From Paenisporosarcina sp. HGH0030 (GTDB lineage Bacteria > Bacillota > Bacilli > Bacillales_A > Planococcaceae): 64,000 bases of DNA. This document shows, one piece after another, positions 35,222 to 48,606 of this stretch (positions are counted from its first letter, which is position 1; each line of letters starts with the position of its first letter). Made by a program: the position numbers and the translations under genes. The DNA is taken from the NCBI RefSeq assembly GCF_000411295.1, contig NZ_KE150421.1, positions 1,159,645 through 1,223,644 on the forward strand, given 5' to 3'. The notes under the pieces were generated by a model. The model ran no database searches. It saw only the letters and a program-made list of their open reading frames with translations, and was not told the DNA's origin.

Positions 35222-37636
35222 TCACATGATGGATGAAGGGTTTAAGTCAATGGACATTAAAATCCCTTTTTTTATCCAGTCCGTCCGGTAAATACGCGTT
35301 AATTGCTGCAATACTTCCGGGAGCGTCGGTTCTTTTTTGTATTTTATCAAACATTGATAGCGATATCTATTTTGCAAACGACTAATAGACGATGCCGTCG
35401 GGCCAATAATTTCAGATTGCGGAGATAAATTATCACGGAGCCAGTTTGCTGTTTTATGTGCATATTCCGCAGTCATCAAAACATCTTCATGCGTGATTTG
35501 AATCAGCACGACATATGTGAATGGAGGATATAAAAATTGTTTCCGGTTCATCATTTCCTGATTGTAAAATGGGACAAAGTCGTGCTGTTGTGCGAATTGA
35601 ATAGCATAGTGTTCGGGGGTGTAGGTTTGCACGATGACTTCCCCTGCTTTATCATGCCTTCCAGCTCTTCCACTGACTTGGGTTAATAATTGGAACGTTT
35701 TTTCGGCAGCTCTGAAATCCGCTAAATGAAGCGTTGTATCAGCTGACAAGACCCCTACTAATGTGATATTTGGGAAATCAAGACCTTTGGCAATCATTTG
35801 CGTGCCAAGCAGAATATCGGCTTTTCCTTCTCCGAACAGATTCAGAATGTGTTCATGTGATCCTTTTTTTCGAGTGGTATCCACGTCCATACGCAGTACC
35901 CTTGCAGTTGGAAACAATCGGGCAATTTCTTCTTCTACTTTTTGAGTACCTGTTCCAAAGAATCGGATATGCTCACTGCTGCATTCTGGACAAGTAGTAG
36001 GCACTTGGGACTCTTCACCACAATAGTGACATTTAATCTTTTCCTGATGGCGATGATAGGTCATGGAAATATCACAGTTTGGACATTCTACCACGGTACC
36101 ACAATCCCGACAGAGAACAAATGACGAGTGACCACGACGATTCAGGAACAACACCATCTGTTCCTGCTTGTCCAGTCTCACATTGATCGCTTCTGCCAGT
36201 TCCAGAGAAAACATGGAGCGGTTGCCGTTTTTCAATTGCTCTCGCATATCGACGACAGACACTTCAGGTAATGCCTGTTCTTTTGGTCTGTTGGCCAACG
36301 TCAACAAAGCATAATTCCCTTTTTTGGCACGTGCAAATGACTCAAGTGACGGCGTGGCACTTCCTAAAATAACTGGACATTTGTGATATTCACTTCGCCA
36401 GATTGCAACATCTCGTGCATGATAACGAGGTGAATCGTCCTGCTTATAAGTTCCTTCATGTTCCTCGTCCAAAATGATGATGCCAACATTTTGAAATGGA
36501 GCAAATATGGCTGAACGGGCACCCACGACCACTTTTACTTCGCCGCGTTTGATTTTTCGCCATTCATCGTATTTTTCCCCAGTCGATAATCCACTATGCA
36601 ATACAGCCACAAGTGAACCAAAACGTTCTTTAAAGCGATTGGTCATTTGTGGCGTAAGTGAAATCTCAGGTACCAGAACGATGGCTTCTTTATCGTCCAT
36701 CAATGAACGCTCAATCGCCTGTAAATAGACTTCTGTCTTGCCACTGCCCGTAATGCCATGAAGAAGAAAAGTTCTAGCATCCTGTTCGTCATATGAATGG
36801 ATGATTTCACTCAGTGCGAGGTGTTGTTCATTTGTTAAAGCAAGTTTTGTTGTTACATTTATCGTTCTGTCCGCATACGGATCCCGGTAGATTTCTTCCA
36901 TTTGCATTGATGCTGCGCCTTTTTCTAAAACCGCTTGTAAGACCGCGTTTGTCGTACTGAGACGTTTCAATAAATCTGCTGAGACAATTCGTTCTCCTGC
37001 ATGATCCATCATCCATTTGACAACATCTTTTTGCTTCTTGGCTTGGTTGGAAATGCTGTCATAAATCAGGTTCAAACGTTCCATATCAGATTCGATGTGA
37101 ATCATTCTTACTTTTTTTACGGCAGTTTTTTGTTTGACCGATGTTTCCAGTGCCAAAATGTCTTCCTTCACCAATTTTTTGATGAGTGCAAGCAATTCTT
37201 TCGGTTCATCTACTTTTAACTCTACTTGGTCTTTTTGCTGAAACAAGGCTTGTACACTTTGCGGAAGCTCCGCATGATGATCAACAATTCGCACTATCTT
37301 TTCATACTTCGCACGTAACGCCGAAGGCAACATGACTTGAAGGGCATCAATTTCGTAACATAAAGTATGTCGTTTCAACCACTTTGTCATTTCGAGCATT
37401 TCCTGGGTCAATATCGGTTCAATATCGAGCAGTTCACCAATCGGTTTTTGTTTTTCCGCAGGGACATCCGTGTCACTTTTTAGTGCCGTAACAAATCCAA
37501 GAACTTGCCGATTGCCAAAAGGAACTTTAACCCGACTGCCACTTTCAATCAGGTCTTGAAACTTTTCAGGGACCACGTAATCAAATGGTCGATCAATGGG
37601 ATAAGCCGCTACGTCAACAATGACTTCAGCGTACAT
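35222..37636 (-). CDS. priA: Primosomal protein N' (PriA helicase)
   Basis: Restarts replication at collapsed forks. 804 residues: N-terminal 3'-end-binding region, helicase motif I (LLHGITGSGKTEVYLQAIE), motif II DEEH (IILDEEHEGTYKQDD), a cysteine-rich zinc insert (CRDCGTVVECPNCDISMTYH, then CHYCGEESQVPTTCPECSSE) and motif VI SGRAGRHDKAGEV. The start chosen gives MYAEVIVDVAAYPIDRPFDY; a TTG/ATG six codons earlier is less likely. Overlaps the coaBC stop. Confidence 0.96.
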   Translation of the reverse strand: MYAEVIVDVAAYPIDRPFDYVVPEKFQDLIESGSRVKVPFGNRQVLGFVTALKSDTDVPAEKQKPIGELLDIEPILTQEMLEMTKWLKRHTLCYEIDALQVMLPSALRAKYEKIVRIVDHHAELPQSVQALFQQKDQVELKVDEPKELLALIKKLVKEDILALETSVKQKTAVKKVRMIHIESDMERLNLIYDSISNQAKKQKDVVKWMMDHAGERIVSADLLKRLSTTNAVLQAVLEKGAASMQMEEIYRDPYADRTINVTTKLALTNEQHLALSEIIHSYDEQDARTFLLHGITGSGKTEVYLQAIERSLMDDKEAIVLVPEISLTPQMTNRFKERFGSLVAVLHSGLSTGEKYDEWRKIKRGEVKVVVGARSAIFAPFQNVGIIILDEEHEGTYKQDDSPRYHARDVAIWRSEYHKCPVILGSATPSLESFARAKKGNYALLTLANRPKEQALPEVSVVDMREQLKNGNRSMFSLELAEAINVRLDKQEQMVLFLNRRGHSSFVLCRDCGTVVECPNCDISMTYHRHQEKIKCHYCGEESQVPTTCPECSSEHIRFFGTGTQKVEEEIARLFPTARVLRMDVDTTRKKGSHEHILNLFGEGKADILLGTQMIAKGLDFPNITLVGVLSADTTLHLADFRAAEKTFQLLTQVSGRAGRHDKAGEVIVQTYTPEHYAIQFAQQHDFVPFYNQEMMNRKQFLYPPFTYVVLIQITHEDVLMTAEYAHKTANWLRDNLSPQSEIIGPTASSISRLQNRYRYQCLIKYKKEPTLPEVLQQLTRIYRTDWIKKGILMSIDLNPSSIM

Positions 37637-38840
37637 AATGTAAATCTTTCTCACGGGCCAAAACGGTCTCGAACAATTTATTAGCCAATTGTTTTTTCGT
37701 CATATTGTCAAAATGCTGGACATAATTTTCTTTGCCAATCAGCACAACAGTATTGGTGTCTGTCCCAAAACCGCTATCCTCTTTTGTAACATCATTAGCT
37801 ACAATATAATCCGCATTTTTCTTTGAAAGTTTTCCTTGTGCATACATCTCGACATCGTTTGTTTCAGCAGCGAAACCGATCAACAGTTGATGCGTTTTCT
37901 TTTGCCCAAGTGTCATGAGGATATCGGTAGTGCGTTCAAGTTCTAGGGTAGAGTCACCAGCTTGTTTCTTCATTTTTTGCCCAAATACAAACTTTGGACG
38001 ATAATCTGCGACAGCTGCCGTTTTCACGACAATATCAGCATCATCAAAATGCTGTAACACGGCTTGCAGCATTTCTTCTGCACTTTCCACATTCTCAACA
38101 GTTACCCCTGAAGGAATTGGCAATGAAACGGGACCAGAGACAAGAACCGTTTCCGCTCCAAGTTTTGTCGCTGCTTCAGCCAGCGCATAGCCCATTTTCC
38201 CTGAGGAAAAGTTAGTCAAAAATCGTACTGGATCTATTCGCTCACGTGTTGGACCTGCAGTAATCACAACTTTTTTGCCTATCAACGGCAATTCTTTCGG
38301 CTGAAAAAATGCGTCGACCAATGCCACGATTTTTTCTGGTTCTTCCAATCTTCCTTTTCCTACATACCCACAAGCCAAAAAACCTTCTGACGGTTCAATG
38401 AATTCATAACCATCTGCTGCTAGAGTGGAAATATTTCGTTTCACTGCGGGGTGATCGTACATATGTACATTCATAGCTGGTGCAATCCAAACCTTGGCGG
38501 TGGTAGCTAACAGGGTCGTCGTCAGCATATCGTCACCAAGTCCATTGGCAAGTTTGCCGATGACGTTCGCTGTTGCAGGTGCCACGATAACTAAATCTGC
38601 CCAATCTGCCAGGTTGATATGTGCGATGACATTTGAATCTTTTTCATCAAATGTATCTGTATAAACATCATTACGAGACATTACTTGAAAGCTCAGTGGC
38701 TGCACAAACTTTGTGGCAGATTCGGTCATGATGACTTTGACATCCGCTCCTGCTTGCGACAATTTACTAACAAGGGCAACAGCTTTATAAACTGCAATAC
38801 CACCAGCTACGCACAATAAGATTTTTTTGTTTGCTAGCAT
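37626..38840 (-). CDS. coaBC: Bifunctional phosphopantothenoylcysteine decarboxylase / phosphopantothenate-cysteine ligase
   Basis: Two steps of coenzyme A synthesis. 404 residues: N-terminal flavin decarboxylase (CoaC) with ICVAGGIAVYKA-type start, HINLADWADLVIVAPATANV and WIAPAMNVHMYDHPAV, then CoaB with VVITAGPTRERIDPVRFLTN and NFSSGKMGYALAEAA. AAAGGAAG lies before the ATG used; an earlier ATG would add nine residues. It follows rpoZ. Confidence 0.96.
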   Translation of the reverse strand: MLANKKILLCVAGGIAVYKAVALVSKLSQAGADVKVIMTESATKFVQPLSFQVMSRNDVYTDTFDEKDSNVIAHINLADWADLVIVAPATANVIGKLANGLGDDMLTTTLLATTAKVWIAPAMNVHMYDHPAVKRNISTLAADGYEFIEPSEGFLACGYVGKGRLEEPEKIVALVDAFFQPKELPLIGKKVVITAGPTRERIDPVRFLTNFSSGKMGYALAEAATKLGAETVLVSGPVSLPIPSGVTVENVESAEEMLQAVLQHFDDADIVVKTAAVADYRPKFVFGQKMKKQAGDSTLELERTTDILMTLGQKKTHQLLIGFAAETNDVEMYAQGKLSKKNADYIVANDVTKEDSGFGTDTNTVVLIGKENYVQHFDNMTKKQLANKLFETVLAREKDLHYVR

Positions 38841-38867
38841 GAACAATCTTCCTTTCTCAAACAACAA

Positions 38868-38905
38868 ACTCCCAAAGCATCTGACTGTCTTAGGGAGTTT
38901 TTTGG
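38868..38905 (-). terminator. Weak terminator-like hairpin between rpoZ and coaBC
   Basis: AACTCCC...AAG pairs with CTTTGGGAGTT across a 13-base loop on the minus strand, followed by TTGTTGTTTG. The U-tract is poor; it may only attenuate. Confidence 0.4.
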
Positions 38906-38919
38906 GTAAATACTATTTT

Positions 38920-39143
38920 TTAAATTTCGTCTTCGTAAATAGTTGCTTCGTCTTGAACTTCTTTTGTTAAAGCGCCTGATGCCACTTCTTCCAATGCTCT
39001 GCCTACATACTTCAAGGACACATACGACTCAAGACGCTCTCCGCCTTCTTCTTGTAATTGGCGAGCACGTTTTGAAGCCAAACTCACTAGTGAGTATTTT
39101 GAATCGATTTTGCTTTTTAATGAATCAACTGATGGATATAACA

Positions 39144-39144
<1 letters not shown>
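38920..39144 (-). CDS. rpoZ: DNA-directed RNA polymerase omega subunit
   Basis: Helps fold and stabilise the beta' subunit. The 74-residue protein begins MLYPSVDSLKSKIDSKYSLV and has ASKRARQLQEEGGERLESY, the omega signature. Its ATG overlaps the gmk stop (TAATG). Confidence 0.95.
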
Positions 39145-39764
<620 letters not shown>

Positions 39765-39781
39765 TCAATCCCTCTTTTTAT

Positions 39782-40033
39782 CTATTCGGCTTGATCTATC
39801 ACACGTGTCACCATGGTTTCAGCATGGACTGCAGATAAAACCACATGTTCACTATCCATAACAAATATCGCGCGGGTTTTTTTACCATAAGTTGCGTCAA
39901 TCAAAAACCCTTTGTCCCTTGCCTCTTGAACGAGACGCTTAATCGGCGCAGATTCAGGCTGCAAGATGGAGATGATTCGTTCAACTGCGACCACACTACC
40001 GTTTCCGATATTAATAAACTTAAGAGTTGGCAC
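39782..40033 (-). CDS. remA: Extracellular matrix regulator RemA (YlzA)
   Basis: DNA-binding protein that activates biofilm matrix genes and osmoprotection genes in B. subtilis. The 83-residue chain keeps the family core [20 protein letters not shown] and [20 protein letters not shown]. It is the first gene of its unit; the yicC/yloC gene that lies upstream in Bacillus is absent. GGAGGAACGACTG precedes the ATG. Confidence 0.93.
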   Translation of the reverse strand: MPTLKFINIGNGSVVAVERIISILQPESAPIKRLVQEARDKGFLIDATYGKKTRAIFVMDSEHVVLSAVHAETMVTRVIDQAE

Positions 40034-40082
40034 AGTCGTTCCTCCTAAAGAGCTTCAACTTTCTTTGTTACACACTTAGGCA

Positions 40083-40091
40083 ATTATATCA
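40083..40091 (-). promoter_or_regulatory. Extended -10 promoter of remA-gmk-rpoZ-coaBC
   Basis: Minus strand TGATATAAT at 40083-40091 is a consensus extended -10 box, 50 bp before remA; the -35 is weak. The same 113-bp gap must also hold the divergent rqcH promoter, whose likely -10 (TAAGAT near 40110) is less certain. Confidence 0.55.
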
Positions 40092-40146
40092 CATTTCCCT
40101 TGTAAAATGATAAGATAGAGCAAAACGTTTTGAAAGAGGAATACTT

Positions 40147-41838
40147 ATGGCATTTGATGGCTTATTTACAAAAGCAATGACGCACGAACTTCAACAATTG
40201 GTATCCGGAAGAATTTCGAAAATACACCAACCTAACTCACAAGAAATTGTGTTGCATATCCGTGCGGCCGGAAAAAACAGCCGCTTACTTATTTCCATCC
40301 ACCCTTCCTACTCACGCATTCATGTTACGAATGAAGCGATTGATAACCCTTCAGAACCACCAATGTTTTGCATGTTATTACGAAAACATCTGGAAGGTGG
40401 ATTCATTTCATCCATTTCCCAACTTGAAATGGATCGCGTGATTATTTTGCGTGTAGAAAGTAAAAATGAAATTGGGGACGACATGGTACGGGAACTCCAT
40501 ATCGAAATCATGGGCCGACACAGCAATGTCATTTTGGTGGATCCTGAACGAAATCTAATTTTGGACAGTTTAAAACATCTATCGCCTTCTGTGAACAGCT
40601 ATAGAACGATTTTGCCAGGTCAACCACATATCGCACCACCGAAACAAGATAAAGTGAACCCATATGAAGTGGACGAATCATTGTTGAACGAATTGCTGGA
40701 TACAGACGATGTTTCCAAAGCCGTTCTGTCTCAGCTTGCTGGCTTTTCTCCACTGCAGGCAAAAGAACTTGCTTATCGTCTAGCTGACAGCAACGAATCC
40801 AAATATGAAGTGTATCGCAAATTCCTCGATGAATTTGATAATGCTCAACCTAAAGGTACGTATGTGGAAAGTGGCAATAAAGCCATTTTCTCAAGTGTTG
40901 ATCTTTCACACATCGAAGGCAACCAAGTACACTATGATTCGCTTGGTTTATTGCTAGATAAAGTGTACTTTGCACGCGCAGAACGTGATCGAGTAAAACA
41001 GCAAGCAGGCGATTTGGAACGCTGGTTGCAAAATGAACTCGACAAGTTGAAATTAAAAATGAAGAAACTCGCGAAAGAAAAATCAAACGCAGAAAAACTG
41101 GAAACGTTCCAACTCCATGGCGAACTTTTGATGGCCAACCTCTATACGCTCGAAAAAGGAATGACCGAAGCTCAAGTGATAAATTATTACGATGAAGAGA
41201 ATGCCGTCATCACCATCCCATTGAGCCTTAGAAAAACGCCGGTTGAAAATGCACAAAGTTTTTTCACAAAATACAACAAAGCCAAAACCGCTTTATTGAA
41301 AACGCAACAACAAATGGATAAAACCAAAGACGATATCGATTATTTGGAAATGCTGCAACAACAAGTCATGCAAGCATCTCCACAGGATATTGAAGAGATT
41401 CGCGAAGAACTTGCCGAACAAGGCTGGATGAAAGCCCGCATTTCGAAAAAGAAAAAGAAAGTCGTGAAACCAACACCTGAAAATTTCGTATCCTCTACAG
41501 GATTGCCAATTTCGGTAGGAAAAAATAACAAGCAAAATGATTATTTAACATTTAAAATCGCTAATAAATCACAAACTTGGTTCCATACAAAAGATATTCC
41601 TGGATCCCATGTCGTCATTCATGACAATGAACCGGATGAAACGTCGATTTTGGAAGCAGCGAGACTGGCAGCTTATTTCAGTAAAGCACGTGACTCTTCT
41701 TCCGTGCCGGTGGATTATACAGAAGTACGCCATGTAAAAAAACCGAATGGCTCAAAACCCGGATTCGTTATTTATTTTGAACAAAAGACGGTTTTTGTGA
41801 CACCAAGTGAAGATTTAGTGAGGAACCTTCGAAAATAA
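40147..41838 (+). CDS. rqcH: Ribosome quality-control factor RqcH (NFACT / Rqc2 homologue; formerly YloA/FbpA-like)
   Basis: Binds obstructed 50S-peptidyl-tRNA and adds alanine tails that mark the chain for proteolysis. 563 residues: NFACT-N domain (1-~200) with the tRNA-binding Asp96-Arg97 pair in QLEMDRVIILR, a helical HhH and coiled-coil middle (~200-430), and NFACT-R at the C terminus (FKIANKSQTWFHTKDIPGSH). The DR pair indicates an active RqcH. AAAGAGGAA precedes the ATG. It is divergent from remA. Confidence 0.95.
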   Translation: MAFDGLFTKAMTHELQQLVSGRISKIHQPNSQEIVLHIRAAGKNSRLLISIHPSYSRIHVTNEAIDNPSEPPMFCMLLRKHLEGGFISSISQLEMDRVIILRVESKNEIGDDMVRELHIEIMGRHSNVILVDPERNLILDSLKHLSPSVNSYRTILPGQPHIAPPKQDKVNPYEVDESLLNELLDTDDVSKAVLSQLAGFSPLQAKELAYRLADSNESKYEVYRKFLDEFDNAQPKGTYVESGNKAIFSSVDLSHIEGNQVHYDSLGLLLDKVYFARAERDRVKQQAGDLERWLQNELDKLKLKMKKLAKEKSNAEKLETFQLHGELLMANLYTLEKGMTEAQVINYYDEENAVITIPLSLRKTPVENAQSFFTKYNKAKTALLKTQQQMDKTKDDIDYLEMLQQQVMQASPQDIEEIREELAEQGWMKARISKKKKKVVKPTPENFVSSTGLPISVGKNNKQNDYLTFKIANKSQTWFHTKDIPGSHVVIHDNEPDETSILEAARLAAYFSKARDSSSVPVDYTEVRHVKKPNGSKPGFVIYFEQKTVFVTPSEDLVRNLRK

Positions 41839-41846
41839 GATACACG

Positions 41847-41881
41847 AAAGCCATCCAACAAATTGTTGGATGGCTTTTTCT
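41847..41881 (+). terminator. Rho-independent terminator after rqcH
   Basis: Plus strand AAAGCCATCCAACAA pairs with TTGTTGGATGGCTTT and runs into TTTTTC. Nine bases past the rqcH stop. Confidence 0.92.
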
Positions 41882-41964
41882 GATAACTTTTAAAAGCAAA
41901 AAACACCATTCTATAGTGTATGATAAGAACGGTAAATTGGAACCAGTGAAAGTGGGAAGTACTC

Positions 41965-42297
41965 ATGTTTCTAACAATATTTTTTTATATAATGGCCCCC
42001 TTGCTTGCTATTAACTTTGCAAGAACAGGGATTCATATGATAAATGGTAAATTTGTTGAGGAACTAGAACAAACTTTAGAGAAGAATAGTAAACTTCGTT
42101 TTCTCAATACAATTTTCATTTTCGGGTTTTTTGTCATTCTTCTCAAAATGATTTTCCCTCTGAAAGTGGCCAATGTTTTAATAAAAATTGTTTATTTTAC
42201 TTTGGGGATCTTATTCGTCATATTAGCGTTATTAATGATGTATATAATCATTACTGATGGGAATTCAATTATTTCAGAAGTCAGAAAAGATATGTAA
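41965..42297 (+). CDS. Small membrane protein, function unknown
   Basis: 110 residues with three likely membrane helices: FFYIMAPLLAINFA near the N terminus, FLNTIFIFGFFVILLKMIFP (about 46-65) and VYFTLGILFVILALLMMYII (about 75-97). A charged loop (EELEQTLEKNSKLRF) lies between the first two. A GTGGGAAG-like ribosome site stands before the ATG and a strong bidirectional terminator follows, which supports a real gene. I do not recognise the family. It separates rqcH from pyrE and is not part of either unit. Confidence 0.68.
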   Translation: MFLTIFFYIMAPLLAINFARTGIHMINGKFVEELEQTLEKNSKLRFLNTIFIFGFFVILLKMIFPLKVANVLIKIVYFTLGILFVILALLMMYIIITDGNSIISEVRKDM

Positions 42298-42301
42298 GAT
42301 T

Positions 42302-42349
42302 AAAAATAGGATGCCTGTGTGCAACAAGTGCACTGGCATCCTATTTTTT
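42302..42349. terminator. Bidirectional terminator between the membrane gene and pyrE
   Basis: AAAAATAGGATGCC and GGCATCCTATTTTT form a 14-bp stem with an inner GTGC/GCAC pairing. A-tract on one side and T-tract on the other let it stop both plus-strand and pyr operon transcripts. Confidence 0.9.
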
Positions 42350-42388
42350 GATGGATTTATTTATATGTAACTGAAATTCAGTCCGTCT

Positions 42389-43017
42389 TTATAGCTTCCC
42401 ATATTTCAGTTTTTCGTGCCACTCCATCAGCTTAGGTTTGTCATCGTCAGCGATTTGCTTCGCAAGTGTTGCCTCTTCGATTAATGCATCAAAGTTTGTT
42501 AAGCTGACATATGGAATTCCTGCTTCTTCAAATAATTCGTCCGCTCGTTTTAAATGATAAGTAAAAATACACACCACACCCAGAACTTCGCAACCTTGCT
42601 GTTCCAGCGCACGAACGGCCTCGATGCTGCTACCACCTGTCGAAATCAAATCTTCAACGACAATCACTTTTTGGCCAGGTACAATTTTTCCTTCAATTTG
42701 ATTGCCACGTCCATGCTCTTTTGCTTTTGAACGAACATAGACCATAGGCAAATTAAGGGCATCACTTACCCACGCAGCGTGTGGAATGCCCGCTGTCGCC
42801 GTCCCAGCTACTACTTCTGTTTGTGGGAAAAACTCACGGATATTTGCCGCTAAAGCTTCGGCAATTTGTTTACGTACAGTTGGACTCGACATGGTCAAAC
42901 GGTTGTCACAATAAATTGGTGAAGATATTCCAGAAGTCCATGTAAATGGATCTTGAGGTCGTAATTCCACAGCACCTATCGACAATAATGCTCCTGCTAT
43001 TTCATGTTGCTGACTTT

Positions 43018-43021
<4 letters not shown>
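42389..43021 (-). CDS. pyrE: Orotate phosphoribosyltransferase
   Basis: Adds PRPP ribose phosphate to orotate, giving OMP. 210 residues with the PRPP motif [20 protein letters not shown] and the flexible loop [13 protein letters not shown]. The ATG overlaps the pyrF stop (ATGA); GGGAGG lies before it. Last gene of the pyr operon. Confidence 0.97.
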
Positions 43022-45408
<2,387 letters not shown>

Positions 45409-45412
<4 letters not shown>

Positions 45413-48400
45413 CCAAAAACCCCCTGTGTCGGCATCTCCTCGGCTTGGAATGTCATCGATTCAATGACTCGTAACATCGCTTCTGCTGTGTCCAGCGACG
45501 TTAAGCAAGGAATTCCATTTTCTACAGACTCACGTCGGATTCGGAACCCATCACTCTCTGGCAATTTACCTTTTGTTAACGTGTTAATGACGAACTGGGC
45601 ATCTCCTTTTTGGATGTAGTCCAGTAAAGTTGGACCTTCACTGCCAATTTTATTAACTGTTGTAACCGGTATTCCCGCTTCTTTTAAGGCATTTGCCGTT
45701 CCTTCAGTAGCAAGAATTCTGTAACCGATCGACGTGAAGCGATTCGCAATCGATACTGCTTCTTCTTTATCCTTGTCGGCGATTGTCATCAATACTGAAC
45801 CGTGATCTTTGATTTCCATTCCTGCAGCCACTAAGCCTTTATAAAGTGCTTTTTCAAGCGTGATATCTTTCCCCATGACTTCCCCGGTCGATTTCATTTC
45901 AGGTCCCAATGTAATATCCACTCGGCGCAGTTTCGCAAAGCTGAATACTGGCACTTTCACGAAAACACCTCTAGGTGAAGGCGCAAGTCCATTTGCAATT
46001 CCTTGAGAAGGGAGCGATTGTCCCAAAATTGCTTTTGTCGCAATCTTCGCCATTGGAATATTCGTAATCTTACTTAGGAAAGGAACCGTTCGGCTTGAAC
46101 GTGGATTCACTTCAATCACATAAACTTCGCCTTTAGAGATAACATATTGGATATTCAGTAAACCAATGATGTTCAGGCCTTTTGCAAGTCGAGTCGTGTA
46201 ATCCACGAGCGTATTCACTTGTTCGCACGTTAAATTCTGTGGTGGATAGACTGCAATCGAGTCACCCGAGTGAACACCCGCTCGTTCGATATGTTCCATA
46301 ATTCCTGGAATGCATACATTTTCTCCGTCTGAGATGGCATCGACTTCAATTTCGGTACCAGTTAAATAACGGTCGACCAATACTGGATGTTCCGGACTTG
46401 CCTGAACTGCATGCTCCATGTAATGAGCAAGTTCTTCTTGATTGTAAACAATTTGCATAGCACGTCCGCCTAAGACGTATGAAGGACGAACTAGTACCGG
46501 ATAGCCGATTTCATTGCCGATTGCCACTGCTTGTTCTGATGAAACAGCTGTCTTGCCCATTGGTTGTGGGATACCGATTTCATGCAGTGCACGTTCAAAT
46601 TTATCGCGATTTTCTGCACGGTCCAGATCTTCCAAAGAAGTTCCCAGGATTTGAACACCACGTTCCTGCAGTTTATCCGCTAAGTTGATGGCTGTTTGTC
46701 CTCCGAACTGAACGACAACGCCTTTTGGTTGTTCCAGATCCACTATGTGCATGACATCTTCAATTGTTAAAGGTTCAAAATAAAGCTTGTCCGAGATGGA
46801 GAAATCCGTTGATACTGTTTCTGGGTTGCTATTGATAATGATGGCTTCATAACCTGCTTCTTTGATTGCCCATACAGAATGTACGGTTGCATAGTCAAAC
46901 TCGACACCTTGACCGATTCGGATTGGTCCTGAACCAAGCACGATGACACTTTCTTTATCTGTCTTGATTGATTCATTTTCATCTTCGTATGTTCCGTAGA
47001 AATAAGGTGTTTCCGATTCAAATTCTGCCGCACATGTATCCACCATTTTAAAGACTGGAATCAAGTTCATTTCTTTTCTCCAGTTGTAGATAGTCAATTC
47101 ATCGCTATTCCATAATGCTGCTAGCGTCGCATCTGCAAACCCCATGCGCTTCGCCTTTTTCGCCACTTCGAAATCAAACGGATGGCTAGAAACCACTTCT
47201 TCGTACTTCACGATATTTTGAAATTTATTGAGGAAGAATAAATCGATTTGACTCCACTCATGTATGGTGTCAATCGTGACTCCTCGTCTTAAAGCTTCCC
47301 CGATGAAGAACAGTCGTTCATCACCTGCACGTCGGATACGTTTTTCAATCCATTCATCTGACATGGCATCCGCGTTTTTCAGATCTAAATGGAATTGACC
47401 TGTCTCAAGTGAACGCACGGCTTTCAGAATAGATTCCTCGAACGTTCTTCCCATCGCCATTACTTCTCCTGTTGCTTTCATTTGTGTACCTAAATTTCGT
47501 TTAGCCGATTCGAATTTATCAAATGGCCAGCGCGGAATTTTAGTAACGACATAATCGAGCGCAGGCTCAAAGCATGCATAAGTTTTGCCGGTAACCGGAT
47601 TCATCATTTCATCCAGTGTCAAACCGACAGCAATTTTAGCAGCCAGTTTGGCGATTGGGTAACCTGTCGCTTTTGAAGCCAGTGCAGACGAACGGCTTAC
47701 CCTTGGATTCACTTCAATGATGTAGTAGTTGAAGCTGTATGGATCCAGTGCTAATTGAACATTACAGCCACCTTCGATTTTTAATGCGCGGATAATTTTA
47801 AGGGAGACATTGCGCAACATTTGATACTCACGGTCTGATAAAGTCTGACTTGGCGCAACGACGATGGAATCTCCTGTATGAATACCTACCGGGTCAACGT
47901 TTTCCATGTTACAGACTACGATGGCATTGTCATTGGAGTCTCTCATAACCTCGTATTCTACTTCTTTGAAGCCAGCGATTGATTTTTCAAGTAGACACTG
48001 AGTAACAGGACTGTATTTCAGACCACTCGTCACTGTTTCAAGAAGCTCTTCGTCGTTGTGGCATATTCCTCCACCAGTTCCCCCAAGCGTAAATGCAGGA
48101 CGGACGATGACAGGGTAACCGATTCGTTTAACGAATGCCTCGGCTTCCTGCATGTTATGAATGATGTCACTTTCTGGAACGGGTTCGTTCAAGTCGTTCA
48201 TCAGTGTACGGAATAAATCACGATCTTCCGCTTTATGAATAGCTTCCAATTTCGTGCCTAGTATTTCAATGTTCAACTCTTGCAGAATTCCTGATTCGTC
48301 CAATTCAATCGCCATGTTCAAGCCAGTTTGTCCACCTAAAGTAGGTAGAAGGGCATCTGGACGTTCTTTGCGTAAAATTCGACTTACGAAATCCAATGTA

Positions 48401-48606
48401 ATCGGTTCGATATAGACTTTGTCCGCAATTTCAGTATCAGTCATGATAGTTGCTGGATTTGAGTTGATGAGAATGACACGATAGCCTTCTTCTTTTAAAG
48501 CTAGACAAGCTTGTGTTCCAGCATAGTCAAATTCAGCTGCTTGACCGATGACAATCGGACCGGATCCGATGACGAGAATGGTTTCTATATCTTTACGTTT
48601 AGGCAT
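45409..48606 (-). CDS. carB: Carbamoyl-phosphate synthase, large subunit
   Basis: Makes carbamoyl phosphate from bicarbonate, ATP and the ammonia supplied by CarA. 1065 residues in two homologous halves, each with an ATP-grasp domain ([37 protein letters not shown]), [13 protein letters not shown] and [15 protein letters not shown], and a C-terminal MGS-type allosteric domain from about 930. This is the pyrimidine-type (PyrAB) copy. Confidence 0.97.
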
